This document shows positions 55,364 to 63,702 of a stretch of DNA of 64,000 nucleotides, piece by piece. A program made the position numbers and the translations under genes. This DNA is from Mucilaginibacter gossypiicola (GTDB lineage Bacteria > Bacteroidota > Bacteroidia > Sphingobacteriales > Sphingobacteriaceae). The notes beneath the pieces are model-generated. The model did no database searches. It saw nothing but the letters and a program-made list of their open reading frames with translations, and was not told where the DNA came from. Each line of letters starts with the position of its first letter. Position 1 is the stretch's first letter. Location: the NCBI RefSeq assembly GCF_900110105.1, contig NZ_FOCL01000005.1, positions 310,001 to 374,000 on the forward strand, read 5' to 3'.

Positions 55364-55867
55364 ATGATTTTATTCGAACATATCCGGTGCCCGCTGCACC
55401 GCTACACCTTTAGTGTAAGGCCGATCAGGGAATGGGTGGAGGCAAATGCAGAGGGTTATGTGTTAAACCTTTTTGCCGGGAGAACAATATTGGCGTTGAA
55501 CGAAGTGCGAAATGATATTGACCCTGAAATGGTGGCAGAGTTCCATCTGGATGCCCTCGAGTTTTTGCGGACGTGGAATGGAAGAAAATTCAATACGGTT
55601 ATTCTTGATCCGCCTTATGCGTACCGCAAAAGTATGGAGTTATATAACGGCCATATCTGCAGTCCTTTCCGACAGTTGAAAGATGCGCTCATACCGGTTA
55701 TCCAGCCATACGGTATTGTGATGACTTTTGGATATCACTCTATCGTGATGGGAAGGAACCGGGAATTCGAACTTCAGAAACTGGCACTTTTTAGCCATGG
55801 CGGCGCGATACATGATACCATCGCCTGCATAGAAAGATTTAACCCGGTAGCGTCAGGCCCAGCTTAA
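55364..55867 (+). CDS. DNA methyltransferase-like protein
   Basis: A 167-residue protein from the ATG at 55364 (MILFEHIRCPLHRY). It has a SAM-binding-like start (EGYVLNLFAGRTIL) and the amino-methyltransferase motif IV ILDPPYAYRKSMELY (DPPY) near residue 83. Short for a full N6-adenine methylase and lacking an obvious target-recognition domain. Similar small methylases are part of Bacteroidota conjugative elements, where they may protect incoming DNA. 37 bp before the relaxase gene. Confidence 0.7.
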   Translation: MILFEHIRCPLHRYTFSVRPIREWVEANAEGYVLNLFAGRTILALNEVRNDIDPEMVAEFHLDALEFLRTWNGRKFNTVILDPPYAYRKSMELYNGHICSPFRQLKDALIPVIQPYGIVMTFGYHSIVMGRNREFELQKLALFSHGGAIHDTIACIERFNPVASGPA

Positions 55868-55904
55868 ATGCGGAAACTCGTTTTATAAATGAACCAATAT
55901 TGCT

Positions 55905-56858
55905 TTGATCGTCAAATTTTTGAAGCCTGCTGTGACATTTGCGGCTGTATTTTACAATCTGAATAAGGTTGACGGCGCCAGGGCGGAACTGATGAAGGCG
56001 GCGAATTTTGGGATCGCAGGGGCGCTGACAACGATGAAAATGCAGGACTATTTCAATTACCTTGATATGGTTACCAGCCTGAACAAGAGGATCGAGTTTC
56101 CGCAACTCCATGTTGCCATTTCCGGGAAGGGGAGGCTATACGATAAAAATAGTCTGTCATTGATCGCGGAAGGCTGGTTAAAAGAAATGGGCTACGGCAA
56201 TCAGCCCTACCTCCTCGTATTTCATAAGGATACGGATAACAATCATCTGCATATTGTCAGCACGAGGATTGACCGGGATGGTAAAAAGATCTCAAGCGGT
56301 TACGAACGTAAGCGAAGCCGGATCGCCATTGAGAATGTCCTTGGATATAACATGGCTATTAAATATAAATTCAGCACAAAAGCCCAATTTTTAATGGTGC
56401 TTGAAACCCTTGGATATTTAGGAAAAGATCCGGATGAAGTCAAAGTGCTCGAACGTGCCGCCCGGTACAAACCGGATAAAAAGAGGGCTGCGGAGATCCG
56501 GCTTTTGTTCGAACAAAATAAGACATCTCCTGCTATCGGGTCCCTGCTGAAAGAAAAATACAATATCGATCTGCTTTTTCACGGAGCGGATGGTCAGAAG
56601 CCCTATGGCTATTCTATTGTGGACCATGAAAGAAGGATCGTGTTTAAAGGCAGTGAAGTGATGGAGTTGAAAGAATTACTTTCTGTAACTGAATTTAATT
56701 GGGCTCCCGCAAGTGATAAAAATGAGCGCAGCGAAAATTTGGCAAACTTTTCCAATACCTATATACCTCCAGTGATGATCGCCGATGATGTCGATGACCA
56801 GCAGATCCATGGGATGCGAAGAAGAAGGCAGAAAAAGGCAAGGACGAATACCCGCTAA
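55905..56858 (+). CDS. Relaxase (MobP/VirD2-like mobilisation nuclease)
   Basis: A 317-residue protein using a TTG start (MIVKFLKPAVTFAAVFYNLN), chosen because MIVKFLKP is the usual beginning of Bacteroidota relaxases and no in-frame ATG lies upstream. The relaxase metal motif NNHLHIVSTRID (HxHxxxxR) is near residue 111-122, preceded by the three-strand core (QLHVAISGKGR, QPYLLVFHKDTDN). The catalytic tyrosine is probably in VFYNLNK near residue 17. It nicks oriT and pilots the strand during transfer. Shorter than many family members; the C-terminus is basic (MRRRRQKKARTNTR). Confidence 0.88.
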   Translation: MIVKFLKPAVTFAAVFYNLNKVDGARAELMKAANFGIAGALTTMKMQDYFNYLDMVTSLNKRIEFPQLHVAISGKGRLYDKNSLSLIAEGWLKEMGYGNQPYLLVFHKDTDNNHLHIVSTRIDRDGKKISSGYERKRSRIAIENVLGYNMAIKYKFSTKAQFLMVLETLGYLGKDPDEVKVLERAARYKPDKKRAAEIRLLFEQNKTSPAIGSLLKEKYNIDLLFHGADGQKPYGYSIVDHERRIVFKGSEVMELKELLSVTEFNWAPASDKNERSENLANFSNTYIPPVMIADDVDDQQIHGMRRRRQKKARTNTR

Positions 56859-56873
56859 TTATATCTTAAAATT

Positions 56874-57515
56874 ATGACAATACTTATTGCAAACCAGAAA
56901 GGAGGGGCGGGAAAGAGCACCCTCACACTGGTCATGGCCAATTACCTGACGACTGCGAAAAATTGCCCCGTTACCGTGGTCGATATGGACTACCAGCAGT
57001 CAATATCCCAGAAATTTGATAAGGCCAAGATCCTTGAGAACGCCGAACCGTACCAGGTGGTTGCGACGAGCCTTGAAGCATACCCGGTATTGCGCAATAT
57101 CGTAGGCAAAAAGAAGGAAGATTGTGTACTTATCGATCTACCCGGTAAACTGGACGACGATGGCCTGATACCGGTTTTTCAATCTGCAGACCTGGTGATA
57201 TGCCCATTTTCATACGACGAATTCAGCTTTACTTCTACCATACTTTTTACCGTCGTATTGCGCAAGATCAATCCCAAACTACCGATCGTATTTGTCCCCA
57301 ACAGGGTAAAAGCAAATGCCAGGTTTGAGATCATGGACGAAGTAAACGAGCAGCTTGCCAAATTTGGCAGGATCAGCAGCATGCTTCCTGACCGCATCGA
57401 TTTCCAACGTGTTAACACCATTCAAACGCCCTTGTCCCTGCTTTCACTTATCGTTCCCGTCTTTGGACCTATTTATAATCATTACATACATGGAAAACAT
57501 GAAATCACTGGCTGA
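56874..57515 (+). CDS. traA: ParA/TraA-like ATPase
   Basis: A 213-residue deviant-Walker ATPase: NQKGGAGKSTLTLV at residues 7-20, CVLIDLPGKLDDDG (Walker B) near 84, and IVFVPNRVKANARF near 142. In CTnDOT-like elements this is TraA, the first gene of the tra operon, possibly positioning DNA or the transfer machine. It starts 15 bp after the relaxase and overlaps the next gene by 26 bp. Confidence 0.87.
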   Translation: MTILIANQKGGAGKSTLTLVMANYLTTAKNCPVTVVDMDYQQSISQKFDKAKILENAEPYQVVATSLEAYPVLRNIVGKKKEDCVLIDLPGKLDDDGLIPVFQSADLVICPFSYDEFSFTSTILFTVVLRKINPKLPIVFVPNRVKANARFEIMDEVNEQLAKFGRISSMLPDRIDFQRVNTIQTPLSLLSLIVPVFGPIYNHYIHGKHEITG

Positions 57516-57816
57516 TCAGCTTCGCGAGGAACTGGGTAAGCCTGGCACTAAAAAAACAAAAAAAGTTGAGAGGAATAAACATGGCCCTGAAATGCCTCAG
57601 ATACTCCAGGCCATTATCAACTATGATAACAGTAATAATAAAAGCATGGTGCATGTACGGTTCGACGCAGATTATGCACTATTGCTGAGCCAGTTTAAGA
57701 TCGCCACCAACATAGATACCACAAAGGTTGTCGCTTTTGCTGTCAGATACCTGTTTGAGCAGCATCCTGAACTGAAAAAGGTAATCAAACAATTTATGCT
57801 AAATACAGAATTATGA
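57490..57816 (+). CDS. Conjugation accessory protein (TraB position)
   Basis: A 108-residue protein from the ATG at 57490 (MENMKSLADQLREEL); the upstream frame antisense-like extension overlaps traA and is not preferred. Basic N-terminus, then a ribbon-helix-helix-like C-terminal half (SMVHVRFDADYALLLSQFKI, VAFAVRYLFEQHPE). Its position after ParA matches the small TraB/DUF3408-type gene of these elements; family not confirmed. Overlaps the next gene by 4 bp. Confidence 0.65.
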   Translation: MENMKSLADQLREELGKPGTKKTKKVERNKHGPEMPQILQAIINYDNSNNKSMVHVRFDADYALLLSQFKIATNIDTTKVVAFAVRYLFEQHPELKKVIKQFMLNTEL

Positions 57817-58106
57817 ACTGGATAAAATTTACGATTTGGCTTTCGGCCATTTATGGGTCCTATTACGGACTATTGATCTCATGGGACTTCCTTGGCTCAG
57901 CTAAATCCAAAAATATTGAAGAAAGAAACGAATTGACTTTCGTGGAGACCGAAACGCCGGTAAGACTTCAATCGGGAACAGATGATGCCGGCCCCGCCAG
58001 GTTGGAATCACCCATCGTATCTTCCGGTGGGGTGCGCATCAAACAAATGTTCAGCCTTGCCCAGCAGGAAGCCATTGAGTTCACGCGGGCCGTGAGTTTT
58101 TCCTGA
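57813..58106 (+). CDS. Small membrane-anchored conjugation protein
   Basis: A 97-residue protein with one N-terminal transmembrane helix (IKFTIWLSAIYGSYYGLLIS), then an acidic linker and a C-terminal helix (SLAQQEAIEFTRAVSFS). Position corresponds to TraC/TraD of CTnDOT-type operons. ATGA overlaps with neighbours on both sides. Exact family not recognised. Confidence 0.65.
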   Translation: MNWIKFTIWLSAIYGSYYGLLISWDFLGSAKSKNIEERNELTFVETETPVRLQSGTDDAGPARLESPIVSSGGVRIKQMFSLAQQEAIEFTRAVSFS

Positions 58107-58396
58107 TGAAAAAGCTCTTACCATTCTGTTGCTGCCTGCTTGCGTTGGGCGCACAAGCGCAACCTGGCATTACCGAAATGCAGCAGGCGCGACAGGACCT
58201 TGCATCAGATTTTTTTTCAACCGTCGACTTCTCATTTGTTACGGCGGGTATTTTAGGTATCATCGGTGCCCTCAAGATCCATAAACGGATGCAGGATGGG
58301 AACCGGGATATTACGCCAGACATATCAGGCTGGTTTTATGCAGCAATCTTCATATTGCTCGCCGGTGTTTTTTTGAAAGCGTTGTTCGGGATCTGA
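58106..58396 (+). CDS. traE: TraE-like (DUF4134) protein, first copy
   Basis: A 96-residue protein with a signal peptide (LLPFCCCLLALGAQAQ) and two transmembrane segments (FSFVTAGILGIIGALKIH; WFYAAIFILLAGVFLKALFG). The motif KIHKRMQDGNRDITPDI matches DUF4134, VirB2/pilin-like TraE of CTn elements. A second copy lies at 58625. In this copy the spacing between the transmembrane segments is preserved. The end of the gene recurs as a scar at 58534. Confidence 0.85.
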   Translation: MKKLLPFCCCLLALGAQAQPGITEMQQARQDLASDFFSTVDFSFVTAGILGIIGALKIHKRMQDGNRDITPDISGWFYAAIFILLAGVFLKALFGI

Positions 58397-58445
58397 ACGC
58401 TTTTTTATTGAACAGCTGCCACCCGGTAGTTTATAAAAGTTCCCC
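58381..58445 (+). repeat. Direct repeat, unit A (end of first traE)
   Basis: GTTGTTCGGGATCTGAACGC and about 45 further bases resemble the unit at 58534. It includes the traE stop. Marks an old tandem duplication. Confidence 0.55.
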
Positions 58446-58481
58446 GTCTTAAAACCTCTAACGATCTTATTCAGATCAGCA

Positions 58482-58506
58482 GCTGCAATCAATTGCGGCT
58501 TTTTTT
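58482..58506 (+). terminator. Intrinsic terminator between the traE copies
   Basis: GCTGCAA (58482-58488), loop TCAA, TTGCGGC (58493-58499) with one G-T wobble, then seven T residues. It would interrupt the tra operon unless read through. Confidence 0.6.
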
Positions 58507-58533
58507 ATGCCCTTCGGCTGTATTCCTGACGGT

Positions 58534-58604
58534 GTTGTTCGAGATCTGAACGCCTGATATGCATACACGGCTGTCTCCCAGGCAGCTTTAAAAGATCTCC
58601 GCCT
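58534..58604 (+). repeat. Direct repeat, unit B (orphan traE end)
   Basis: GTTGTTCGAGATCTGAACGC followed by sequence similar to unit A (cagctgcc.. versus cggctgtc.., then TAAAAG.TC.CCG.CTT). The preceding coding part is gone, so it looks like the relic of a third traE copy. Confidence 0.5.
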
Positions 58605-58624
58605 TCATTCTCATACCGCTTTCA

Positions 58625-58930
58625 ATGTTTACCAGAACAAAAAAGTTATGGGCCATGGCGTTCCTGCTTGCCCTTTCAGTCCCCGCATTTGCCCAAAACG
58701 GTGTCAATGGCCTTAACACCGCGACCACAACCCTGAAAACTTATATCGCCCCGGTGACCAATATCACGTTGGTCATTGGCGGTATCGTCGGCATCGTTGG
58801 TGCCATCCGCGTCTACTCCAAGTGGAATAGTGGGGACCAGGATATTAACAAAGAGCTTATGGGCTGGGGAGGAAGCTGCGTCTTCCTCGTTGTTTCAGCG
58901 CTGGTCATCAAAGCTTTCTTCGGCCTGTAA
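58625..58930 (+). CDS. traE: TraE-like (DUF4134) protein, second copy
   Basis: A 101-residue protein with a signal peptide (LWAMAFLLALSVPAFAQ) and two transmembrane helices (VTNITLVIGGIVGIVGAIRV; SCVFLVVSALVIKAFFG). The loop VYSKWNSGDQDINKELMGW matches DUF4134 like the first copy. Followed with no gap by traF. Confidence 0.88.
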   Translation: MFTRTKKLWAMAFLLALSVPAFAQNGVNGLNTATTTLKTYIAPVTNITLVIGGIVGIVGAIRVYSKWNSGDQDINKELMGWGGSCVFLVVSALVIKAFFGL

Positions 58931-59218
58931 ATGCCGCCAAAGTACGCTGTTTATAAGGGGCTTCAGAAGCCCCTTATTTTCAAAGGCTTTAAAGGGAAAT
59001 TCATTTATTGGGGAATCGGCTTTCTGCTCGCAGGCCTGGTGCTCGGCGCACTGACCATGTCGCTGATCAATATGTGGCTCGGTGCGATCGTACTCGTCGG
59101 CTGTATAGTCGGCGGCTTGCTCTTCACAGCCTCGAAACAGAAAAGCGGCCTGCATGTGAAAACAAGGTCAAAACACATTCTTATCCTGAATCATTATGGC
59201 CGCAAAAACTTTATTTAA
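58931..59218 (+). CDS. traF: TraF-like (DUF4133) membrane protein
   Basis: A 95-residue protein with two transmembrane helices (FIYWGIGFLLAGLVLGALTM; LGAIVLVGCIVGGLLF). The opening YAVYKGLQKPLIFKGFKGKF is the DUF4133 signature, VirB3-like in the mating pore. It overlaps traG by 23 bp. Confidence 0.88.
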   Translation: MPPKYAVYKGLQKPLIFKGFKGKFIYWGIGFLLAGLVLGALTMSLINMWLGAIVLVGCIVGGLLFTASKQKSGLHVKTRSKHILILNHYGRKNFI

Positions 59219-61619
59219 TATCCCTTACGCCGGGATTGACAAAAGTAATGGTTACCACTTGCTGATCGGAATGAATGGTGAGACATCGGTCGTGATCCGA
59301 ATGACAAACCCCGTTACGCGCTATGCTGCTGATGCGGCCGGGTACGAAGAGTTTCACCGGCAGTTGATCAATATCATTTCCATTCTTGGCGACGGTTACA
59401 TCATTCAAAAACAGGATATCGTCTGCCGGGCCGGCTATCGGGGGAAGGACCAGGCTGAATACCTGCAACAGAAATACAATGATCATTTTGAGGGAAGGCA
59501 AGCCCTCAGGATCGAAACTTACCTGACCATTACCCGGCAGGTTAAGAAGGGGAGGTTTTATGTTTACGATTCAAAACTGCTTCAGGAATTCTTGCGGGCA
59601 GTCGGGAAAATAATAGAACTGCTGCCCGGGGCCAAAGTTTTACAGGAAGGTGCCATTAACCACCTCGTTTTACGCTTGCTCGGGATGAATTTCAGCGAAA
59701 GCCATCTTAGACTGGATAACATCGCACCGGAGGATGACAGGATAAAGATTGGCAAACGGCACGTTCGGAGCATCAGCCTCGTCAATATTGATACCATTGA
59801 CCTCCCGCCCGAAGTAAGTCCGTTCATTGAACTCAACGAAAGTGAAAGCCTCCGCGGTTTTCCGGTAGATTTCCTTTCATTTCTTTTCAGGATACCTCAT
59901 ATGGACGTCGTGGTTTTTAACCAATTGATCGAGATCCCAAACCAGGTCATGACGCTCCGCGCACTGGAGGCGAAGAAAAAAAAGCATTCCGGGATCCCGG
60001 ACCCGGTAAATAACCTTTGCGTGGAAGACATCGACCGCCTTCTGGCTGACGTAGCCCGGGAAAACCTGTTATTGGTCAATGCCCACTTTAACGTGATCGT
60101 CGCGGCCGTGGAAAATGAATTGCAAAAAGCAACCAATTTTGTTGAAAATGCATTATTCCAGTACGGAATTATACCCAGCGAGAATGCTTATAACCAGCTC
60201 GAGTTATTTCGCACCGCGCTTCCCGGCAATGGCGTGGAACTTAAAAACTATGATTGGTTTCTGACAACGGCTGAAGCCGCGGCCTGTTTCTTTTTTAAAG
60301 AATCGCTTCAACAGGATGAACTATCCAATTTCCTGATCCGGTTTACAGACCGTCAGGGTATTCCCGTTGGTATAGACCCCGCTGACCTGCCAATGCAAAC
60401 GGGCAGGATCAATAACCGCAACAAGTTCGTGATGGGGCCGAGCGGGTCGGGCAAAAGCTTTTTCATGAACGCACTGATCGAACAATACATGTTGTATAAC
60501 ATGGACGTCGTGATTGTTGATACCGGACATTCTTATTCAGGCCTCTGCAAATACTATAACGGAAAATACATTACTTATACGGACCAGCGGCCGATCACCA
60601 TGAACCCTTTCCTGATCAGTAAAGCTGAATATAATATCGAAAAAAAGGATTTCCTGATCACGCTGGTCGGCGTAGTATGGAAAGGATCGGAGGGAAGCCT
60701 GAGCCAGGTAGAACGGGACGTGATTTCCAATGTCATCAGTGCTTATTATCTGCGTTGTTTCGCGGGGGAAGGAACAATGAGCTTCGATACCTTTTATGAG
60801 TTCGCGCTGGAAAAAATCCCCCTGATCCAGTCCGAGGAAAAGATCGCTTTCGACTTCGACGAGTTCAGGTTCGTGCTTAAGAAGTTTTATCGCGGCGGCG
60901 AATTTTCGTTGATCCTGAACCAGGATACGGATAGTTCATTGTCCACCGAGCGCTTCGTCGTATTCGAGATCGACCAGCTGAAGGAAAACAAAGTATTGTT
61001 CCCTATAACTACGCTCATCATCATGGACGTTTTTATCCAGAAAATGCGATACCGCAATCACATGCGTAAGGCATTAATCGTAGAGGAAGCCTGGAAGGCT
61101 ATCGCCAGTCCGCTCATGGCAGGTTACCTGCTCTATCTGTATAAAACCGTGCGGAAATTCTGGGGCGAAGCCATTGTGGTTACACAAGAATTGGGCGATA
61201 TTATTGGCAACGCGGTTGTAAAAGACAGCATCATCAATAACTCGGATACCGTTTGCCTGCTTGACCAATCTAATTTTCGAGATAAATATGCGGAGATCGC
61301 GACGCTGCTGTCCATCAGTAAAACGGAGCAGAAAAAGATATTTACGATCAATCAGCTGGAGAAGGATCCCGCCCGGGGGCGTTTCAAGGAAGTATATATT
61401 CGCCGGGGAACGGTCGGGGAGGTCTATGGCGTAGAGGTTTCTATTGAACAATACCTTACTTATACAACAGAGAAACCGGAAAAGACTGCCGTTGAAACTT
61501 ATACAAATGCCTTCGGCTCTTATGAAGATGGGCTTGACGCTTTCGTTGCCGACTTCAGGGAAAGCGGGCTTTCTTTGGCTGCCTTTGTAAATACAGTAAA
61601 CCTCAAACATCAATCCTGA
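59196..61619 (+). CDS. traG: TraG, VirB4-like conjugation ATPase
   Basis: An 807-residue ATPase. Walker A MGPSGSGKSFFMNAL near residue 412-426 and Walker B KALIVEEAWKAI near 625. The N-terminal 400 residues have the VirB4/TrbE-like domain (MAAKTLFNIPYAGIDKSNGY opening is typical of Bacteroidota TraG). It powers pilus and mating-pore assembly. The most conserved gene of CTnDOT-type elements, so it fixes the identity of the region. A hairpin terminator lies 30 bp after the stop. Confidence 0.93.
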   Translation: MAAKTLFNIPYAGIDKSNGYHLLIGMNGETSVVIRMTNPVTRYAADAAGYEEFHRQLINIISILGDGYIIQKQDIVCRAGYRGKDQAEYLQQKYNDHFEGRQALRIETYLTITRQVKKGRFYVYDSKLLQEFLRAVGKIIELLPGAKVLQEGAINHLVLRLLGMNFSESHLRLDNIAPEDDRIKIGKRHVRSISLVNIDTIDLPPEVSPFIELNESESLRGFPVDFLSFLFRIPHMDVVVFNQLIEIPNQVMTLRALEAKKKKHSGIPDPVNNLCVEDIDRLLADVARENLLLVNAHFNVIVAAVENELQKATNFVENALFQYGIIPSENAYNQLELFRTALPGNGVELKNYDWFLTTAEAAACFFFKESLQQDELSNFLIRFTDRQGIPVGIDPADLPMQTGRINNRNKFVMGPSGSGKSFFMNALIEQYMLYNMDVVIVDTGHSYSGLCKYYNGKYITYTDQRPITMNPFLISKAEYNIEKKDFLITLVGVVWKGSEGSLSQVERDVISNVISAYYLRCFAGEGTMSFDTFYEFALEKIPLIQSEEKIAFDFDEFRFVLKKFYRGGEFSLILNQDTDSSLSTERFVVFEIDQLKENKVLFPITTLIIMDVFIQKMRYRNHMRKALIVEEAWKAIASPLMAGYLLYLYKTVRKFWGEAIVVTQELGDIIGNAVVKDSIINNSDTVCLLDQSNFRDKYAEIATLLSISKTEQKKIFTINQLEKDPARGRFKEVYIRRGTVGEVYGVEVSIEQYLTYTTEKPEKTAVETYTNAFGSYEDGLDAFVADFRESGLSLAAFVNTVNLKHQS

Positions 61620-61648
61620 CCTGGTTCCCGGAACAATCATTTCGCTTT

Positions 61649-61676
61649 GCCAACCGGAAAATCCGGCTGGCTTTTT
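61649..61676 (+). terminator. Terminator-like hairpin after traG
   Basis: GCCA-A-CCGG (61649-61657), AAAAT loop, CCGG-C-TGGC (61663-61671) with one A-C mismatch, then five T residues. Confidence 0.5.
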
Positions 61677-61694
61677 CATTTCAAATCTGATCAT

Positions 61695-62363
61695 ATGAAA
61701 ATACATATTGCACTGCTCCTTGCAGTCCTGCTGTATTCCGCGGGTACACATGCGCAGGAACTGGTAGTTGATCCGGCGACATCGGCGGCCATCGCGGTGA
61801 ATGCCGGGGTAATTAATGGCCAGCTAAACACAACTAATGATAAGCTTAACCTGATCGGTCAGGGGCAGCTGGCCGTGAGCAGCCAGCTCGTGCTGGTCAA
61901 TAATCTTCAGAATAAGATTTACCAGGGACTGAGCCAGGTCGCCGCAGTCATCAATAACTTATATACGGTTAAGGACATCGCACAATGTGGAACAGATATA
62001 GTCAACGATGTAACCTCGGCTGTTAGCATGGCCCGTTCCAACCCGGTACTGCTGTTGTTCGCTGAACAAGGTGCCCGCGATTTTGAAACAAGGGCCACAA
62101 TGCTCGCAGCCGACGTCAGCGCATTTGTCTTAAAGCCGGGTGCCGGTAACCTGATGGATTCAGGCGAACGCGGCAGGTTGTTGAACCGGGTCGCGGACGA
62201 TATGCGGATCCTGCGGGGTATCGCTTTTGGCATGAACCGCGCGATTTACTGGGCAAAAATGAACGGCATATTTCGGTCCCTTAATCCCTGGGCGGAATGG
62301 CAGAACCAGGATACGCGCATCGCTAATGAAGTGCTGAACAACGCCAAATACCTGAAGAAATGA
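61695..62363 (+). CDS. traI: TraI-like conjugation protein, copy 1
   Basis: A 222-residue exported protein from the ATG at 61695; signal peptide IHIALLLAVLLYSAGTHAQ. The mature part is helical (GINGQL-like N-region, LVNNLQNKIYQGLSQVAAVI), and the C-terminus has IYWAKMNGIFRSLNPWAEW ending NAKYLKK. Two downstream neighbours share the same outline and end with NAKYLK, so these are tandem paralogues. Probably TraI of the CTnDOT tra operon. Overlaps the next gene by 4 bp. Confidence 0.7.
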   Translation: MKIHIALLLAVLLYSAGTHAQELVVDPATSAAIAVNAGVINGQLNTTNDKLNLIGQGQLAVSSQLVLVNNLQNKIYQGLSQVAAVINNLYTVKDIAQCGTDIVNDVTSAVSMARSNPVLLLFAEQGARDFETRATMLAADVSAFVLKPGAGNLMDSGERGRLLNRVADDMRILRGIAFGMNRAIYWAKMNGIFRSLNPWAEWQNQDTRIANEVLNNAKYLKK

Positions 62364-63040
62364 GAAGATTAACGTTAATTTTAGTTTGTTGGATATTCTT
62401 GTTGCTTTCATCGGGAAACGCTGTTTTTGCCCAGCACAAGGTTTTGAATATTCCCGCGATCCATCAGCTTGTTGAAGAATCCAAATCTGAAAACAAACGG
62501 CAGACCGAAGCCAGGAACAGGCAGGCGGCCGCGCTGGCAAATGAGCAGGCAAACCTGACGCTCCTTGCGAAACTGAAAGTCACCTATCGGAACCTGCAGG
62601 ACCGGTATAATGCACTCGGTACCGCGATCAATGCAGCCCAGATCGGTTTATACGCGACACCGATGGTACAGCGGATCATCAGCAACCAAGCACAAATTGT
62701 CAGTTACGTCGAGAAGAACCCTGCATTGATCGCGATCGGATATGGTGCGGCTTTGAATTTTTCAGAAAAGGCCAAAGACCTGCTCGGTTATGTATCTGGA
62801 TTGACATTATCTATTGGGGATGTTAACCAGATGAAAGCATCGGACCGTAAACTGCTCTTCGACTACGCCCTCTCGGAACTCAGCGCTATCCAGGACCAGT
62901 CGGGGAATATGCTGGCCATGATGCAGTATTCACGTCTGTCGGACCTCCTGAAAGCCACTAATCCCTTCCAAAGTTTTATTGATGCCGATCAGGACCTGGC
63001 TAAAGACATCCTGCGAAATGCTAAATACCTCAAACCATGA
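62360..63040 (+). CDS. TraI-like conjugation protein, copy 2
   Basis: A 226-residue protein with a signal peptide (LILVCWIFLLLSSGNAVFAQ). It has a coiled-coil segment (HQLVEESKSENKRQTEARNR) that the others lack, then the shared pattern (NQAQIVSYVEKNPALIAIGY, LLKATNPFQSFIDADQDLA) and ends NAKYLKP. ATGA overlaps on both sides show tight translation coupling. More divergent than copies 1 and 3. Confidence 0.68.
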   Translation: MRRLTLILVCWIFLLLSSGNAVFAQHKVLNIPAIHQLVEESKSENKRQTEARNRQAAALANEQANLTLLAKLKVTYRNLQDRYNALGTAINAAQIGLYATPMVQRIISNQAQIVSYVEKNPALIAIGYGAALNFSEKAKDLLGYVSGLTLSIGDVNQMKASDRKLLFDYALSELSAIQDQSGNMLAMMQYSRLSDLLKATNPFQSFIDADQDLAKDILRNAKYLKP

Positions 63041-63702
63041 AAATGATTTTTATCGTTCTTTGGGCCTTTATACTGACTGAAGGCGCAAATGCTCAAAAAG
63101 CTGTCTTCGATTCGAAGCATTACCAGTCAGTAGTTGCTAACGCTGCTGTACGCAGCTCAGCCGAAACAACGCATCAGCAATACCTGGCGAAGATCAATAC
63201 CGATATTGACAACCTGAATACCAATGCCGGATCGGTCGTCCTTGCACAGGATATGATCTACCGTTCACTCTCCAATGTGAACGCTGTGCTTAAGGATGGC
63301 CTCGAAGTCAAATACATGTTGTTTATCGTGAGCGATATCGGCTCCTATATCAGCCAGTCCCTGGTGTTGGTGAAGGCCGATCCTTTCCTGCTTGTGTTTG
63401 CGAATGGTATGACAGATGAAATGCGAAAGCGGGCAGCGGCACTGGTTTCTGATGTCTCCGGCTTTGTTCTGAAGGAGGGAGGAAATATGCTCGCGGATTA
63501 TAACGCGAGGGATGAGCTGTTACATAAGGTCATTACGCAATTGCAGATCATCGACGGGCTTGCCTTTGGCTGCTGGAAAGCCATGTTCTGGGCCAGGCAA
63601 AACGGTTTCCTTAAAAGTATTAACCCTTTCCGCGATTTTATCAATCATGACCGTGATTATGTCACGCAAATCATCAGAAACGCTAAATATTTAAAAGAAT
63701 GA
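63037..63702 (+). CDS. TraI-like conjugation protein, copy 3
   Basis: A 221-residue protein with a signal peptide (IFIVLWAFILTEGANAQ). It resembles copy 1 most: AQDMIYRSLSNVNAVLKDGL, FANGMTDEMRKRAAALVSDV, and AMFWARQNGFLKSINPFRDF, ending NAKYLKE. Likely periplasmic part of the mating apparatus. Overlaps the following gene by 4 bp. Confidence 0.7.
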   Translation: MKMIFIVLWAFILTEGANAQKAVFDSKHYQSVVANAAVRSSAETTHQQYLAKINTDIDNLNTNAGSVVLAQDMIYRSLSNVNAVLKDGLEVKYMLFIVSDIGSYISQSLVLVKADPFLLVFANGMTDEMRKRAAALVSDVSGFVLKEGGNMLADYNARDELLHKVITQLQIIDGLAFGCWKAMFWARQNGFLKSINPFRDFINHDRDYVTQIIRNAKYLKE

